Shown: piece by piece, positions 1 to 12,989 of the stretch | Layout of the letters: each line of letters opens with the position of its first letter | Position numbering within the stretch: the first letter of the stretch is position 1 | Origin: Darksidea phi | Taxonomy: Eukaryota > Ascomycota > Dothideomycetes > Pleosporales > Lentitheciaceae | Assembly (NCBI GenBank): GCA_030770425.1 | Contig: JASJFT010000122.1 | Span: forward strand, 62,001-126,000 | Direction of reading: 5' to 3' | Length of the DNA stretch: 64,000 nucleotides | Translations under genes and position numbers: made by a program | Notes under the pieces: generated by a model | What the model saw: only the letters and a program-made list of their open reading frames with translations | Databases searched by the model: none | What the model was told of the DNA's origin: nothing

Positions 1-3000
1 CTCCCCTTCCGCCGCCCTCCTATTCGCGGTGTCGCACCGCTCCTGTATGGCGATCGGAGAGGCATGTGTTGTCGACTAAAACTTGCTCAACCACGGCTCG
101 TGCGACCGCTACACTTCTTCGCAGCGGTGAGACGACTCTAGAGAACTATGAGGCTGTTGATACATATGCTATCAGATTCCTCAAGTCTGGTTGTGGGGTA
201 GGTGATATGCGTTAAAGGATTGACAAAGTGCTCAGTGCTCGGTCGGTTACCGGCGCTAAACGGTAGTGGCAGGTCGCTCGCGCGAGGACTGTTGGTTTGT
301 AATTCTACAGCAGAGGTCGTATGTTGGGGATCATGCACCCGCCGAGAGGCGCTTTTAACGTTTCGTGTGGTTAATTTTGCTTTGCCATAAGGGACTTCGG
401 GGCGTATGGCTGAGCGACAGAGCCTCATTACAAAAACACCCAAGAATTAGCCTCATGGGGGCTGGTGGCCTCAGAATCAGCCTTGCTCGAGCCAAGAATA
501 GAAATTAGGGAAGATGCGCTGTCGTTGCGAGCGGCTCGTCCTCACCAGCCCGTCCCTCCACCGAGCGACCTTTTAGGACACCTGTGACGTTCTCCGGATA
601 CCGACATCTGGAACCACTGCGAAGTTGTAAACGGCGTCGTACGCCAGTCCTATTTTAACCAGCGCTGGTACGACACCCACGCCACGCAGAAGAGGCAAGC
701 CTTTGGCAGGCTTGCGACGGCGCGACGGGTTTCCACGCAATGACCTCCATCCCGCGCCCTAGCGATGGGTCCTGCCTGTAACGAACCGAATCGTTTCGAC
801 AGACTCTCTAATGATGAACGTGCACCTGATGGCAGGCCTTGTTGTTGGGACCTGCGACAACAACAATATTGGAGATTGCGTATCTGTTCTTGATCGACGA
901 ACCGAATAGTCTTAACAGCGCTGTATGCGCCATTCGTGGCGTATATCAGGCTTCCTGTTGTTCTTAACGCGTGCTTTTAACCATTGTGCTGCAGTGTCTG
1001 CGCTGCCGATTGGATCATGGTTGTCACGAAGGGTGTTGGGCGCCGCGGACGCATGTAGGTTGCATTGGAAGGCCCGAAGAGCACGTCGCAAGTGTCTATC
1101 GCAGAATCGTAGGCGTCCGAGGTCGCGAGTAGGAAAGAAACAAGCTTCTAAATACCAGAGGCCGCGGAGCCAGCAGCTTGGTTCATAAACGACAGCAGTA
1201 AGACGAAGTCTCCGGTGCAGGCGATCTGCGCTCGCTCTTTCTGCTGCGGAAATGTGCCGTTGCTTCTGATATCGTCAGCTCAGAGTTGGAAAGATCCTGT
1301 GTAGCTCTAAGTAAGGGTTGGTCTTTCACACATCTTCTATCGTGTAATCTACCAAATGAAACAGCACCGTTGTGCACACCGCTGCCCCAGAAACCGCCTT
1401 GGATGCTCACTAGCAATTCTACGGGGTCCCTAGTTTCGCACGAGAAACTGGGCGTTACTTTGAGTTTAGTTCGTCAACGCTGAGGCCTTGCGATGGCGTT
1501 GTGGAGCGACAATGACCCGGCCGAGTCGGACTGGTGCTTGGTAGTGCAATTTTTGAGTGGATCCCAGTGTGGGCGAAGGCTAACGTCTTTGTCTTGCCGC
1601 CCCGAGTTCTGCGTGCTCCTACGCCCCGCGTCGGATCAACTTCAGGTGAAGCACTAGCGTCGAGGGCCTTACAGAGCCATTCAACCGCAGCAGAGACGCA
1701 TCGAATCAGGTCAACCGAATAAAAAAATGCGCTCAGGAGGCCGCACCGAGGAGAATAGACAGTTTTTCATACTGCGATAGGACATAACAGCGGTGACCGA
1801 GCGGACGGAGACCACGAGCGAATCAAAAAAACTAAAAAACTTAAGCGCTCCTCTCAGGATTGGAGTTCTAGCAATGTAATGTTGCATAATGCGCCGTCTT
1901 TGTTCAATGGCTCCTGGATCGCTGGATGAATAATCGGCGTGTGGCCCGGTTTGCTGATGTTTGGACGTTCAGCTGACGCCAGAATGGCGGGTTTCACTGC
2001 CCGGACGACCCCAGAAGGTCAACTCTACGGGTATCTCGCGTGGAGGGTCACGCGGAAGCTGTGGTCTGTAGGGCGCGAAACGCTACTGATCTCGTCCTAA
2101 GGCCGATCTCTTCCCGCCACGAAGGATGACTGATATGCAGTATCTCCAAGGGGTAGCATTTCGACCGTTCGATGAGCCAGACTCTGATCGACCAGGCTTT
2201 TTCACTAATACTGAGGCACCATCTCCCTCATGCATCGTCGCTATTTCGAGTGGTAGTACGCAACGACCGAGCCAGGTCAGCGATAGTCACATTCAACAGG
2301 ATTTATCCGTGTAGGTGCATCAACCCTTTCCTGAAGATGAGACTGAAAGCTATTCTCGAAGCCCTTCACCGACGATGCTCTAGGGGTGGCACTGCCGGGC
2401 GCTTCGAGACCTCTATCGTTTGGAGCATTGCTCGAAGGATTCAGGAGGATCCCGCAGAACCAGTTAACCTTATCGCTAAAGCTGGGGAATCTAAACGGAG
2501 GCCCCCTGCTTGGCGAACGCCTAGACAGTTGGGAGACGAACATTGGTAAGCCGTAGGGCTCTCGTTGTGAATGGCGCCTCCCATATGAGGAAGTGATTAG
2601 GCTCGAAAGAGGAACGCGTATGCTGGGGGGTATCTAGGAAAGGAGGGGTGCCCGGCAGTAGCTGCAACTCTGATTGATCGAATGTTTCGAAACTTTTTTT
2701 GGGCTTCTGATGTGGCCGCGCTTGAGGGGGTTCGCTGCAGATTACCGCGAGGACGGAATTCAACCTGCATGATGACGATGGGGCGGACGTCTCTGATTGA
2801 TCAGTTTTGTTTGTAAAGGTCGCCGGTCGAGAACCCGCCACGAGGCCAAGGCTAGGCTTCCCATGTTGGTGGAGGGGAATTAATTTCGAGTGGGCTGTCG
2901 CGACAGGGCTAGATATTACGGGCGCTTGGGCGTCTGCGATGAGGGTTTGCCGATGCTGCGGGGCGTCTACGAGGACATAATGCTCCTCCATCTGATTGAC

Positions 3001-5046
3001 CAGGGTGGTGTTTGGTTTTGAAAGGGGATGACTACACCGTCTTGTGGAGGGCTTGCATCTACAGCGAGCGGACCGTTGCGAGGCGGGTCCTTGCCTTTGG
3101 CTTATCTCGCGGGGACTAACGCGTTTGGCGTGTTTATTCGGAATCATCGGTGAACGGTGTTGACGGGGGACGGCAGGGGAGCGATATCGTCTAAGCGTGC
3201 TCCTAATGCGCTGTCAAAGAGGGGTTGTTCAGGTGTCCGTGTTCGCAATCTACGATCAACATGAACGATAGGCCAAGTCGTAGGGCTGCATAGGGCTTAG
3301 GGTGCTGTCGTCTCGTGAAAGTGCCGGAAGAGGACTGGCTCGCACTCGGCAACCACCCAAAAATAACTCAGTGGTGGAGACCAAGTGGGCGACAGACGCA
3401 TCTCGCAACGAGGCAAGATGTTAAAATTGGACAACCGGGCGCGCCTGAGCGGCTACGAAGCGGCTTTGGATAGTTGATTGAAGCACATGGTAGTGTACTC
3501 AGTGTCGGTGATGATGCGTTTCGTGATCGCCGTCTGTAGGCGTTTTTGCAGCGATACGGCGGGACAGACAAGGTACTGAAATATATCTGCGGGCAGTGAG
3601 CAGACAGCCTCGTCTAACCATGGTGAGAAGGGCCGACGCTCGCTACCCACAGAACATGTGGCTCTCGCAATGAGTTGCTCTTCCAGCACGGAGTGCGTTA
3701 CTAATGCCGAGTGGAGCGGAACTCCGCGTAGCGGTGAATGCCCGCTCGCGTAACGCCCCGAATGGGGCAGTTGGTTTGCGCGAGCAGCAATGCACCAATC
3801 TACTGTCACACAAGCTGCACACCAGCAGTCGACGCCTTTGTCAATCATCAGTCATAGCCAATGACCGCTTGCGCGCGACGTCCCCAGCCTTGCGAACACA
3901 CCGCTTCAGCTCGCATCGTCTGTTTTGCGCTCCACCTTGTCCAACGACTCTGCATCACTGACCGCATGAGGGAAGTGATTTGGGGAGATGGACGGATCCA
4001 TTTGCGACACCAAGCAGCCTATGCGTTGGCGCACTAGGTAACAGTCGTGCAGCTGTATCTTGGGCCGTCGCCTGCAAAGATGGCATCAACGTTGCCTGCA
4101 CTTGCAAGCGTTGGAACGTACCCGGCTGTTCCGCGACGCCTTGAACGGTGTGTTGTTGCTGTCTCGGAGTAGCTGTGAGCCAGCCATAGCAGAGGTGTGG
4201 GAGCGAACTCGGCATGTACGCGTAGTCTGTAGCATGTGTTTGCATGTGGAGATGGATCATGCGTACGGTCGCCGCCCGGCTTGTCCGAGCTATTGTTTGA
4301 AGCACAGTCCAGACTGGCATACTAAACTTGATCTAACAAGCGGGTAGCACATGGTTTGCACATGTCTGATTCTCCCACTTCAACCGGCGCGTTCTTCAGC
4401 GTCTCAAGCTATGGTGCTCACTCCACGACGGGGAAAATCGACCCGACTGTAGAGATGCCTGGACGTGGAGCGATATGAAAGCTAGGACACAGGTCTGGAA
4501 CGTTCTCCCTCGAGAGACAGCGACGTCTTTTGTCAGCGTTTCAAGGAAGCACGCGTTGTACTGGTTTGAGGGCGAGACATGGCGAGGGGACCGACGCTGT
4601 TGCGTGATTCGTCCACAGCAATGCCCAATTGTGGAATCCACCCTGCTCCTATTCACGGTGATAATTTCAGAACCTCAAGGTCTGAGTTTTTGGCCCCATG
4701 CCACGATTGGCGAGCAGCCCAAGGCGTAGTTTGGTATCGTGGTCCTCACTCAACACCTCGGGGCTTCATTGGCGTGGCTGTTCGTCGAGGAATACAGCCC
4801 CCACGGTAGCGAACTGTATTCGAGTTAGGGGAAGCGCATCAGGTCAAATGGACCATGCTAGCGCGAGTCAGTTCCGGTGTTCCCGTAGGCAGAATGAAAA
4901 GAACGATGGTCTGGAGAATAGCTGCGGTACGCGCGGATTCGCTAGATCTAGTCCACTTGTGGAGATAAGAGGGCGAATGATATGCTTGGCGAGCAATAGT
5001 AATCACGTGCGTTAGCCAGTCTGGTTATCCATCACCCTGCTGTGTG
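1..5046. other. Gene-free left end
   Basis: No gene is supported here. All six frames are broken frequently by stops. The longest open stretch (minus strand, 2521-3147, 208 codons from an ATG) has no recognisable domain, no plausible splice partners and a composition like its surroundings. CpA and TpG are common, so this is not RIP-degraded like 12.4-13.6 kb. It may be long intergenic DNA or very old decayed sequence. Confidence 0.6.
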
Positions 5047-5453
5047 CTATGTGCGTAGACATAGCATCCGTTGCTGAGCAATGCGGCGCCATTTTAGCCC
5101 ACGGCCAGCTGCAGTCCGGGAGTGGGCTCGTTTCCACCCACGACCAAGAAGAAAAGCATCCGAGAACTCTCGGCACCAGCGAAGAAGAGAAGGGGACGAC
5201 GAACTGGTGAATGTCGTTTTGAGGCGGCCGTTGAACGGATGAGCAGGGCGCCGTCCAAGCGGCGGGAGCTGAAGATGTTTCGCCTGTGAACGACGGCGGC
5301 GATTAGAGGTTGCGACGAGCGGAGCTCCGATGATGCGCCTCAACCTAGACCAGATGGGGGTTTGTGCCGCGAGGGGAAGGCGGCGCAGCGAGCCGGAAAT
5401 ACAGCTCGGCGGAAGAGGCTCCACCGCCAGCGGCTGGCGTGGCCGTCCACGGG

Positions 5454-5470
5454 CAGCAGCAGCAGCAGCA
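5454..5470 (+). repeat. (CAG)5 microsatellite
   Basis: Five perfect CAG units and a partial sixth, in the GC-rich leader upstream of the bZIP gene. Confidence 0.9.
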
Positions 5471-6005
5471 TCGAAGGCTCGAAGCAGACAGACGGCCAGC
5501 CGGGTGAAGCCTCGCTGTGGGCGGCGGCCGTGGACGGCTCGTACAACTGCGCTGGTTGCGTCACGGAGCCAAGGCTCGTTAGCCCCTCACCGACACTCAC
5601 GCAAACGTGGGCGAAAGGTGCTGACAGGGCCGGGAGGACTAAGTCGACGCGTGGGTGCCTGTGCATAGGGCTGGCCGTCAGATGCTTGTTGCGGCGAGCC
5701 CTTCCTTGGAGGCTCGGGCATGTGGCTCACCGTTCGTGGCGGGGTGAGGGCGGTGGTGTGGGTGGGAAGAGGGGAGTACATATTTAGGGCCAACTGACCA
5801 AGCAGCCAGACTAGCCGCGTGCGGCATGAGGTGGGAGCGGCGCGGCATCCAGCGAGCAGCGAGCAGCGTTCGTCCGCACCGGCACCATTTGGAATTGCGC
5901 CCGCCGGGGATTGCGCCCACGACGGCTGCTCAGCAGAGACTCGTCGTCACCACCGCCGCTCGCTCCGCCCCAGGGCGTGCGCCCGCGACAGCAGCGCGGC
6001 GGCGG

Positions 6006-6026
6006 CAGCAGCAGCAGCAGCAGCAG
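6006..6026 (+). repeat. (CAG)7 microsatellite
   Basis: Seven perfect CAG units in the bZIP leader. In overlapping open frames it would read as poly-Gln, poly-Ser or poly-Ala, but none of those frames is supported as a gene. Confidence 0.9.
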
Positions 6027-6614
6027 CGCGCCCACACAGCGGCGCAAAGGCCGACCGCCGCTCTTCACCACGGCCTGGGCTGCGGGGAGCGGGCCTCAGT
6101 TGCTGTGCCGATGCCGAGCAGCCCCAAGACGCTGGGCGCCCTCGCCCCGTGTGCCGTCGTGCATGTCCCTTGACCGCCCCCATCCCGACCCCCGCCACGG
6201 CTCTACACAGCTTTCGCCGTATTTTATGTGCCGGCGACGCACCAACGGCGCCGTGGAAGCGGGCGCGGCGCACGGACGACTCAGCCTGCGTCTGGTAAAT
6301 TTGGCACCCTTGCTGCCCTACAGGCGGTGGGAGCGTCGCATGCACCTCCCCCTGCTAGTCGGATCCCTCGAGCTCGAGCTATGGGCTCAGCCATACTTCC
6401 AAACGAGGAAGTGCTGTCTGCGGGCCATACGAAGCCAAACTCCGGCCTCCACTCGAGGGTGCATCGTCCACCGTCTTTATTTAACTCTCCCCGCCATATA
6501 TCTATCCGCTCTGCCCCCGAGCAGCCACCCACCGGTACCACACTTCACCACCATAGCCCGCCCCTCCGACCACCAGCCTTCATACTATCTCTTCTTCCTT
6601 GACAGCCTTTCATC

Positions 6615-7636
6615 ATGCACAGGCACGCCGGCTACCAGTACGCCGCCCCGGCACCGACTACCAACAGATACTCTGGCACATCAAGCGCCTTCTCCGCCTC
6701 CGCCAACCCCAACGAGGACTGGACCAAGATCTCAGACCTGGCCGAGCGGAGACGGATCCAGAACCGCATCGCTCAGCGCAACTACCGTATGTCCACATTG
6801 CTCCTGCCACTGCTCCGTCGTGCACCCCGCTCACAAAGCCCAGGCAAGAAGCTCAAGAAGAGGCTCGAAGATCTTGAGCGCCGTGCAGCGTCTAGCTCCA
6901 CCTCGCCCGAGCCGCCGAAGCCTCTCGAGCTGCAGAGCCAGCAGAGGTCTCCGCGCCAGGCATTCCCCTCCCCAGCCTCCTCAGAGTCCGACTTTGGGCG
7001 AAGAACACCCGAGGCTCAAACCCACTTCATCCCACCCCACGAAGACCGCGGCGGCATGTTCACTCAGCAGTTCTGCGACCGTCAATTGTCCACCTCCCCA
7101 CCTCCGTTCTCGTATTCGGCCTATCCAGCTCCCGAGACGGCTTCGTACTCGGTGCCCTACACCACCACCACCGCACCCTACCACTCAATACCCACCACCA
7201 TCACCCCGGAGATGACCACCTACGCGCCATACCTGCCTCCCATCTCATCGCCGTACCCCACCACACTCCCCAGCCTTGCCCACCCCGTCAAGAGCGAGTA
7301 TTACGCCGAGGACGACATAAGCACCAACCCATTCGCTTCAGGGTACCAACTCATGGGCGGCAACATGGAAATCCCCCCGCCGCATGCCTATCCGGAAAGC
7401 GGCGCACATGTAAAGCTCCCTCCCCGCAAATCTTTCAACTACGCACATTGAACTCCCAACTCTTCACCTTCGCCGCGTTTTCTTCGACAGGCCACCCGCT
7501 GACGGTCCCGTGGCAGACACCACCATTGCTCGACTCCTTCGAGCCGTCGCAAGCCGGCTCGCCAGAGACAATCTACCCGACAACACCCAACTCGATGCCG
7601 CGTACACCCCCTCTCCAGCCCGTCCTCTTCGCGTGA
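6615..7636 (+). CDS. Small fungal bZIP transcription factor
   Basis: Predicted nuclear DNA-binding regulator. After an N-terminal tail ending EDWTKISDLAERRR there is a basic region IQNRIAQRNYR followed by KKLKKRLEDLERR, that is, a NxxAQxNYR signature (Pap1/Yap1-like with NYR instead of AFR) and a very short zipper. The rest is Pro/Ser/Tyr-rich, as in an activation domain. An intron at 6787-6843 (57 bp) splits the Arg codon of the basic region; removing it joins NYR to KKL. The intron is a multiple of three, so the unspliced frame stays open and mimics a single exon. I also propose a second intron at 7410-7516 (GTAAAG donor, CTGAC branch at 7499, CAG acceptor). It is needed to reach the in-frame, Pro-rich tail ending PLQPVLFA and gives about 285 residues. 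Without it the protein stops at 7451 (about 259 residues). The family is certain; no specific orthologue is assigned. Confidence 0.85.
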
Positions 7637-8200
7637 TCACACTGCGAGACCGATCCGCAACCTTCTCTTCTTCGGCGCTTATCGCCACCTGAACAGGAAC
7701 CGATATCGCCTGTTCTTCTTCGGGGGCTTTGGTCTAGTGTACTATTTCAGCGTTTTGGTTGCTTGCTATGCATTTCAGCGACGGGTAGGAGGGCCTGGGT
7801 GTCAGAGAGTCCCTCGCTTGGTTATGAGTACGACACGTGCCTGGCGTTCTAGGATATCGCCCGTCCTCGGGGACATTGGCAAAGACTGGGATGGTTTAGA
7901 CCCAGCGCTGCGGGTTACTGCCTGCGTCGGTTCGCATTCACCAGCGCCAGTGCGGCCTGAGGTGTAGATAGCGACAAATACGATTGTTACGGAATATCTG
8001 TTCTGCTCCACTTTGAAATGCCATAGTCGATGCTTGTTCGGTGATGTCAATAATGTGAGATGTGTTAGATGAAGCGGGCTGTAGTTGAGAGAAACCGCGG
8101 AAGCGGTGACCGATGACTCTGCCAAGCAAACGCGGAACAACGCGTCTTGTCATTCCGAAAACTTAAACTCAAACTCAACCACCACGACCGTTGCCAATCC
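7637..8200. other. Intergenic, bZIP to ORC1
   Basis: Holds the presumed 3' end of the bZIP gene and the ORC1 promoter. An A-rich, C-rich leader (8161-8200) precedes the ORC1 ATG. No gene seen. Confidence 0.6.
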
Positions 8201-10825
8201 ATGGCTCCTGTACGCAAACGCACCAGAATCGAACAAGCGCGACAATATCTCTCGGGCGGCGCCGTCCCCCGCGACGACTCCGACGACGAACTCGGCTACG
8301 AAGATCTCCCGTGGGAATGGATCTATGAAGACACGGGCGAGTCGCAGACTACACAGAATGCGGCATCGAGAAAGAGAAAAGCGGCGCCTGCTTCGTCCAG
8401 CAGGCGCATCGTTGGGGCGCGCATGGGGAACTTCACATGCAGACGGGGAGATGCCGTGCTGCTGAAAGCCGAGGGCAATCAAGCTTGGGTTGGGCTCATC
8501 TGCGACTTCTTTGAGGATGAAGCCGAGAGCGAGGGCGAAAAGATGGCCAAGTTCATGTGGTTTTCATCCGAGAGGGAGATCCGCAACAAGAGCACCAAGC
8601 GGACCGACTTTTTGCCTGTACGTCGCTTTTCCTATGTGCGCAGCAACTACCGACTGACGAGCTTAGAACGAGTTATATATATCCCCCGCCTTTGACGAAA
8701 ATGCTCTCACGACCATCAACGGCACGGCAAAGGTCCTATCCCTCGAAGAGTTCCAGCGGTTGTACCCTACCGGCGTGAAGAAGTCATCGCGAGACCACGG
8801 CAAGGTCTTCATCTGCAGGAGAGGATGCAACACACGAACAACAACATACACCCCGGAATTCAAGTGGGAGGATGTTTATAGCGGCGCTGCGGATATCCCG
8901 CAATTGATGGAGCTCGTCGAGAGCCAGACTAAAGCGACCCGCAAGCGCAGACGAGTCCCGAAAGCGATCGACCAACATGACGATTTTGTGGTCCCCGACT
9001 CGGACGACGATGGCATCCCCAAGACTCCCAAGAAACGGCGTAGACTAAAGGATGCGACAACGCCAACCTCAAACAGGAAGAGCCCTGGGATGCGCAAGTT
9101 TCTGACTCCGACACACAAGCGTATTGTAATCAAGAAGCAGCTGGAATTCACACCCTTGGGGACCCGCGTGCTGTCGCCATCTGCGCTCTCCTCGCCGTTC
9201 CAGATTGCACGAAATCAGCTCCACGTTTCATCGGTGCCAGCCGCGCTACCCTGTCGCGAAGAAGAATTCTCCACAGTCTACAGCCATCTAGAGGCAGCCA
9301 TCACAGACGGATCAGGGTCATGCATCTACATTTCCGGTACACCCGGCACGGGAAAGACAGCTACCGTGCGCGAAGTTGTTGCACAGCTCCACGCTTCGGT
9401 CCAGGCGGAGGAGTTGGATGACTTCATTTTCGTCGAGATCAACGGCATGAAGGTCACGGATCCGCACCAGTCCTACTCGCTGCTTTGGCAAGCATTGCGA
9501 GGAGATCGCGTCAGCCCCTCACACGCGCTGGAGCTTCTGGAACGCGAGTTCTCGACCCCGAGTCCGCGCCGTGTTCCGTGCGTCGTCCTCATGGACGAGC
9601 TAGACCAGCTGGTGACCAAGAACCAGTCTGTCATGTACAACTTTTTCAATTGGCCTGGCCTGCGGCACAGCAGATTAATCGTTCTGGCCGTTGCAAACAC
9701 CATGGATCTACCTGAAAGAACCTTGAGTAACAAGATTAGTAGTCGTCTTGGTAAGTACAAGCATTGCGATCCAGTGGTTACGCCCCTCTACCGCGTCTGC
9801 GTTCTCCTCGGGATGATGGAGACATTGAACCATCCAATGCACTGGCTCCATGCTGTCGCAGCAAATTGAGAGCTGCAGTCGCAAAGGTGGCGGCATCCTA
9901 CGGAGCCTTTTTTGGCAAGGCTAACTCCCGCTCAGGCCTTACGCGCATCACCTTTCCAGGATACACGCATGACCAATTAATGTTAATTATCCAATCCCGA
10001 CTGGAGGGTGTGCCTGGCAACATCGTCCACTCGGACGCCGTTCAGTTCGCGGCACGAAAAGTCGCAGCTGTCAGCGGCGATGCACGCCGTGCTCTCGATA
10101 TTTGTAGACGCGCAGTGGAGATTGCCGAAACAGAAGCCATTGCCCGCGAGACCGAGGGTGAGGAGAGTCAGCCCCCAACTCCAAGCAGGACGGGTCGGAA
10201 CAACGGGAAGACCACAGGTCGGTCCTTGGTCGACGCCGGTGAGCCGGATGGCATATTGCAAAAACGTGCAGGGCCCGGCGGCCGGAAGGGTGTGGTCACA
10301 ATCGCGACGATCAAACAAGCTATCAACGAGGCTACGAGTAGCCCCCTGCAGCAGGCACTACGGGCCTTGCCGTTGACGTCCAAGGTCTTTCTAGCAGCGC
10401 TCTTGGCACGCATACGACGAACAGGTATTGGTGAAGCAGTCCTTGGAGATGTTGTTGACGAGATGAAGAAGCTGGGTCTCATGAGCCAGCTACACGTCGT
10501 GCACGAGTATCTCCTCGCCGCAGCTGAAACAGACAAAGATAGGGCCGATGGAGGTCTTGCAGGTACGAGCACCTCAGCTCAACAAGTGCATCCATCAACA
10601 CCGCTCAAACACAGAGATGGCGCATCTAAGGTAGCAAATGTGAAAGCTGCGCGGGTGCTAGGGATCGCATCCGCGGCTGCAGAACTGGCAGAAGCAGGTA
10701 TCATTGGCGTAGAGACTCGCCATGGCGAGCGTGTTGGCCGCGTGCGTCTGGGTGTCGCGGAGGAGGAGGTGCGGCTCGCGCTGGGAGACGACGCTGAAGT
10801 CAAGGGGCTGGGTGTGGGATCTTGA
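8201..10825 (+). CDS. orc1: Origin recognition complex subunit 1
   Basis: Largest ORC subunit: an AAA+ ATPase that binds replication origins in the nucleus and loads the MCM helicase with Cdc6. Three exons, 8201-8617, 8667-9750 and 9936-10825, give about 796 residues. The introns are 49 bp (CTGAC branch at 8653) and 185 bp (CTAAC branch at 9921). The N-terminal third is a BAH domain (from about residue 85, reading RRGDAVLLKAEG and on past the first intron). A charged, basic linker with KKRRR nuclear-localisation-like runs follows. The AAA+ core has Walker A GTPGTGKT at residues 363-370 and Walker B VVLMDELDQL around 445-454, then sensor motifs ANTMDLPER and SGDARRALDICRR. The C-terminus is winged-helix-like. 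The start at 8201 has a CCATGG context; an upstream in-frame ATG at 8147 is possible but less likely. The BAH domain separates Orc1 from Cdc6. Confidence 0.95.
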
Positions 10826-12420
10826 TCACGTCTGCATTCAGGAAACCAGGTTAGACTTGCTAGAAGCGGCGTAAACCGGTCAATGTGTTTATTAACATCG
10901 CCGACTGTGTTGAGGCAGCATGGACGACTTCCAATCATTGTTGTTGAGGCGCACCTATATTGGAACCGATATACACCCCCCCTCCTTTACACATACGGTC
11001 CACGTATACCCCACTTTAAACACTCGTGACTGCCTTCGCAGCCCTCCATACCCGAATTGCGAATACGAAATCGTATCGCCCCCGGTACCGATCGTATAAT
11101 CCCATGTCATGAATCGCATTCTCCCGCATAGAAGGCCAAAGGAAGCGTTCACGTTCTCCCTCTCCCGCGCTCGCATGAGCCGTACCCCTCAGGCCTCCAC
11201 TAAGAGCGTACACTGTTCCGCTTTCGTACCGCATGCGTCTCTCGCGGCCTCGCGAACACGAACATTGGGAACACTCAATATCGCGTGCAGTACCAAGGAA
11301 GGGAGGATTCCAATGGCTGCCACGCGATGTGCATGTCCTTCCCAGCCCCAAGGCGTTCCATCCCGTGTGATCCCGTCCGTCTCCTCCTGTCAACTACCTA
11401 GGCGTCCTTATCAGACGAACGGTGACAAGGATGAGCGAATGCGAAAGAACGTTAACCCGTAGCTGGGTTCGTGTAGGTTGCGTCTTCTGGGACGCCTGTG
11501 CCCATCTTTAGATTGATATGGATGGCGTGACACGATGAAACTCCATGCGCCAGGCCGAGATGCTGCGGGTTGTGTTTCCATGCATTACTGATGCCGTGGC
11601 ATGTACGTGTATGTGTGAGGGGCTTGCTTTGTAAGGAATATTGGGGCCGCTCGGACGGCGTCAGTGTATTTGGGGGATGGGAGCTGCCGTGGTTGGTGGA
11701 AGATTTGGGTGCCATCGACTTGGCCTTGGGGCCGACCGTGTGGGCCGAACATGTGCGCAATAGACTGATTCTACTGTACTCAAAGCCATCGAAGCGAGGT
11801 TCCTTCGATACACAGCTGTTGTATCAATAATCACGTCTACAACCTCGGTACACTTGGTCATCACCTTCTAGCCCCGCATCATTATCAGCCATAAGCAGCC
11901 TCAGCACTTCTTCCACGCCCACCCACGCCCATCATCACCATGCACCAGCGATCCCGCCGTTTCCGCCCTACCCGGCAACCAGAGTAGCAGCAATCCCCTC
12001 TTACCACCATCGGTGAGGGTTCGCTCGGACCGGTGGATGTTGATGGCGTCAGCATGTTATCTCCACGTCATGATATTTGGACCCCCACTTTTATCTTTTC
12101 GGCGACCGCGGGACCGGGGCGGATCGGGGCGGAAACCAGCCCCACTGGCGGCTTGTAGGTTTTTCCTTTGGGTGGTAGTGGTGTTTAAAGTGAGACTTGC
12201 GGTGTCGATGGTGAGTGGTAATCGGCGTGTTGGGGAGGGTGGGGTGGAGGAAATGTTGACTTAGGTGGGCGGGCGTTGGTTGTGGGGACCCGTATATCCC
12301 AGGTGAAAATGCGATTACGAAGTAGATGTATATGCCTCATCATGAAGGATAGAATGTATTGACATGTTTCTATTGCGGACTAGCTGGTAAAGGGGTTTTG
12401 GAGCTGCATTGTTCGATGAT
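10826..12420. other. Intergenic, no gene seen
   Basis: About 1.6 kb downstream of ORC1. Short open frames on both strands (for example 11109-11462 plus and 11016-11393 minus) overlap each other and carry no recognisable domain. Confidence 0.55.
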
Positions 12421-12600
12421 GTATCGGCCATTTCCCCCTCCCCTCCCGTTATACTTAGGTAGCCATCTCCAAAACAGAAAACTTTCTTAGGCTTAGAACT
12501 TCACTAGGAGGATTGCTAAGAGTAACTATCCTAAACGACTAGTCCATCGTGATTACTCAGAGTAAGTGACAAGTTGTGTGAATTGATAAATACATTTGTT

Positions 12601-12699
12601 TGGATCGTCATAGTGGGGAGTCTCCTTTGTAAGGTCCGCGTGAAACATTTTATTTGGATTTACATAGTAGGAGTCTCTTTAGAAGGTCCGCACGAAACA
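12601..12699 (+). repeat. Diverged tandem duplication, about 47 bp unit
   Basis: Units at 12601-12647 and 12655-12699 share the frame TGGAT..CATAGT..GGAGTCTC..T..AAGGTCCGC..GAAACA with scattered substitutions, many of them C/T or A/G. It lies at the left edge of the RIP-scarred block. Confidence 0.7.
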
Positions 12700-12700
12700 C

Positions 12701-12751
12701 AGTAGGAGTTTGTACACAGTAGAGGTACTATACCTACACCTTATACACGAT
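12701..12751 (+). repeat. Dispersed repeat, left copy
   Basis: About 50 bp reading AGTAGGAGTTTGTACACAGT, then AGAGGTAC and ACACCTTATACACGAT. A second diverged copy in the same orientation lies at 13566-13618. The two flank the RIP-scarred frame, so they could be remains of long terminal repeats or of a duplicated element. Confidence 0.7.
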
Positions 12752-12989
12752 AATAGAGCTATAGAACTGTACACAGTACTATCGATCGTAAGCGACGAGG
12801 TAATATTTCGAACATTAAGGCGCTGGACGAGAAATAATATATAATACCGAACCACAGAGTATTAGGAGACTAACAGCGGTAGCGATAAGTTAGCGTACCT
12901 ATACTACCATCCACAGTATAAAAATTACCTACAATAATACTAGCATCCTACTTACTACATCTATCTCTTATCCTCAGCCAGCTTCCTCA

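Larger units (their letters stand above)
5047..6614. promoter_or_regulatory. GC-rich leader/promoter of the bZIP gene
   Basis: A strongly GC-rich stretch with CAG tracts at 5454-5470 and 6006-6026 precedes the bZIP start codon. A TATTTAA element lies near 6478 and a pyrimidine-rich run follows up to 6600. Several open frames with ATGs (for example 5826 and 5911) fall in this leader. They could be upstream ORFs of a long 5' UTR, as in other fungal bZIP genes such as cpc-1, but nothing here proves transcription. Confidence 0.4.

Noticed and set aside
2521..3147. 208-codon minus-strand frame with ATG
   Set aside because: Longest frame in the empty left end, but no motif, signal peptide or splice context; could be chance. 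RNA evidence would be needed.
5911..7215. 434-codon plus-strand open frame
   Set aside because: It overlaps the bZIP exons in another frame, is Pro/Ser/Arg low-complexity from GC-rich DNA and has no domain; the bZIP frame explains the region.
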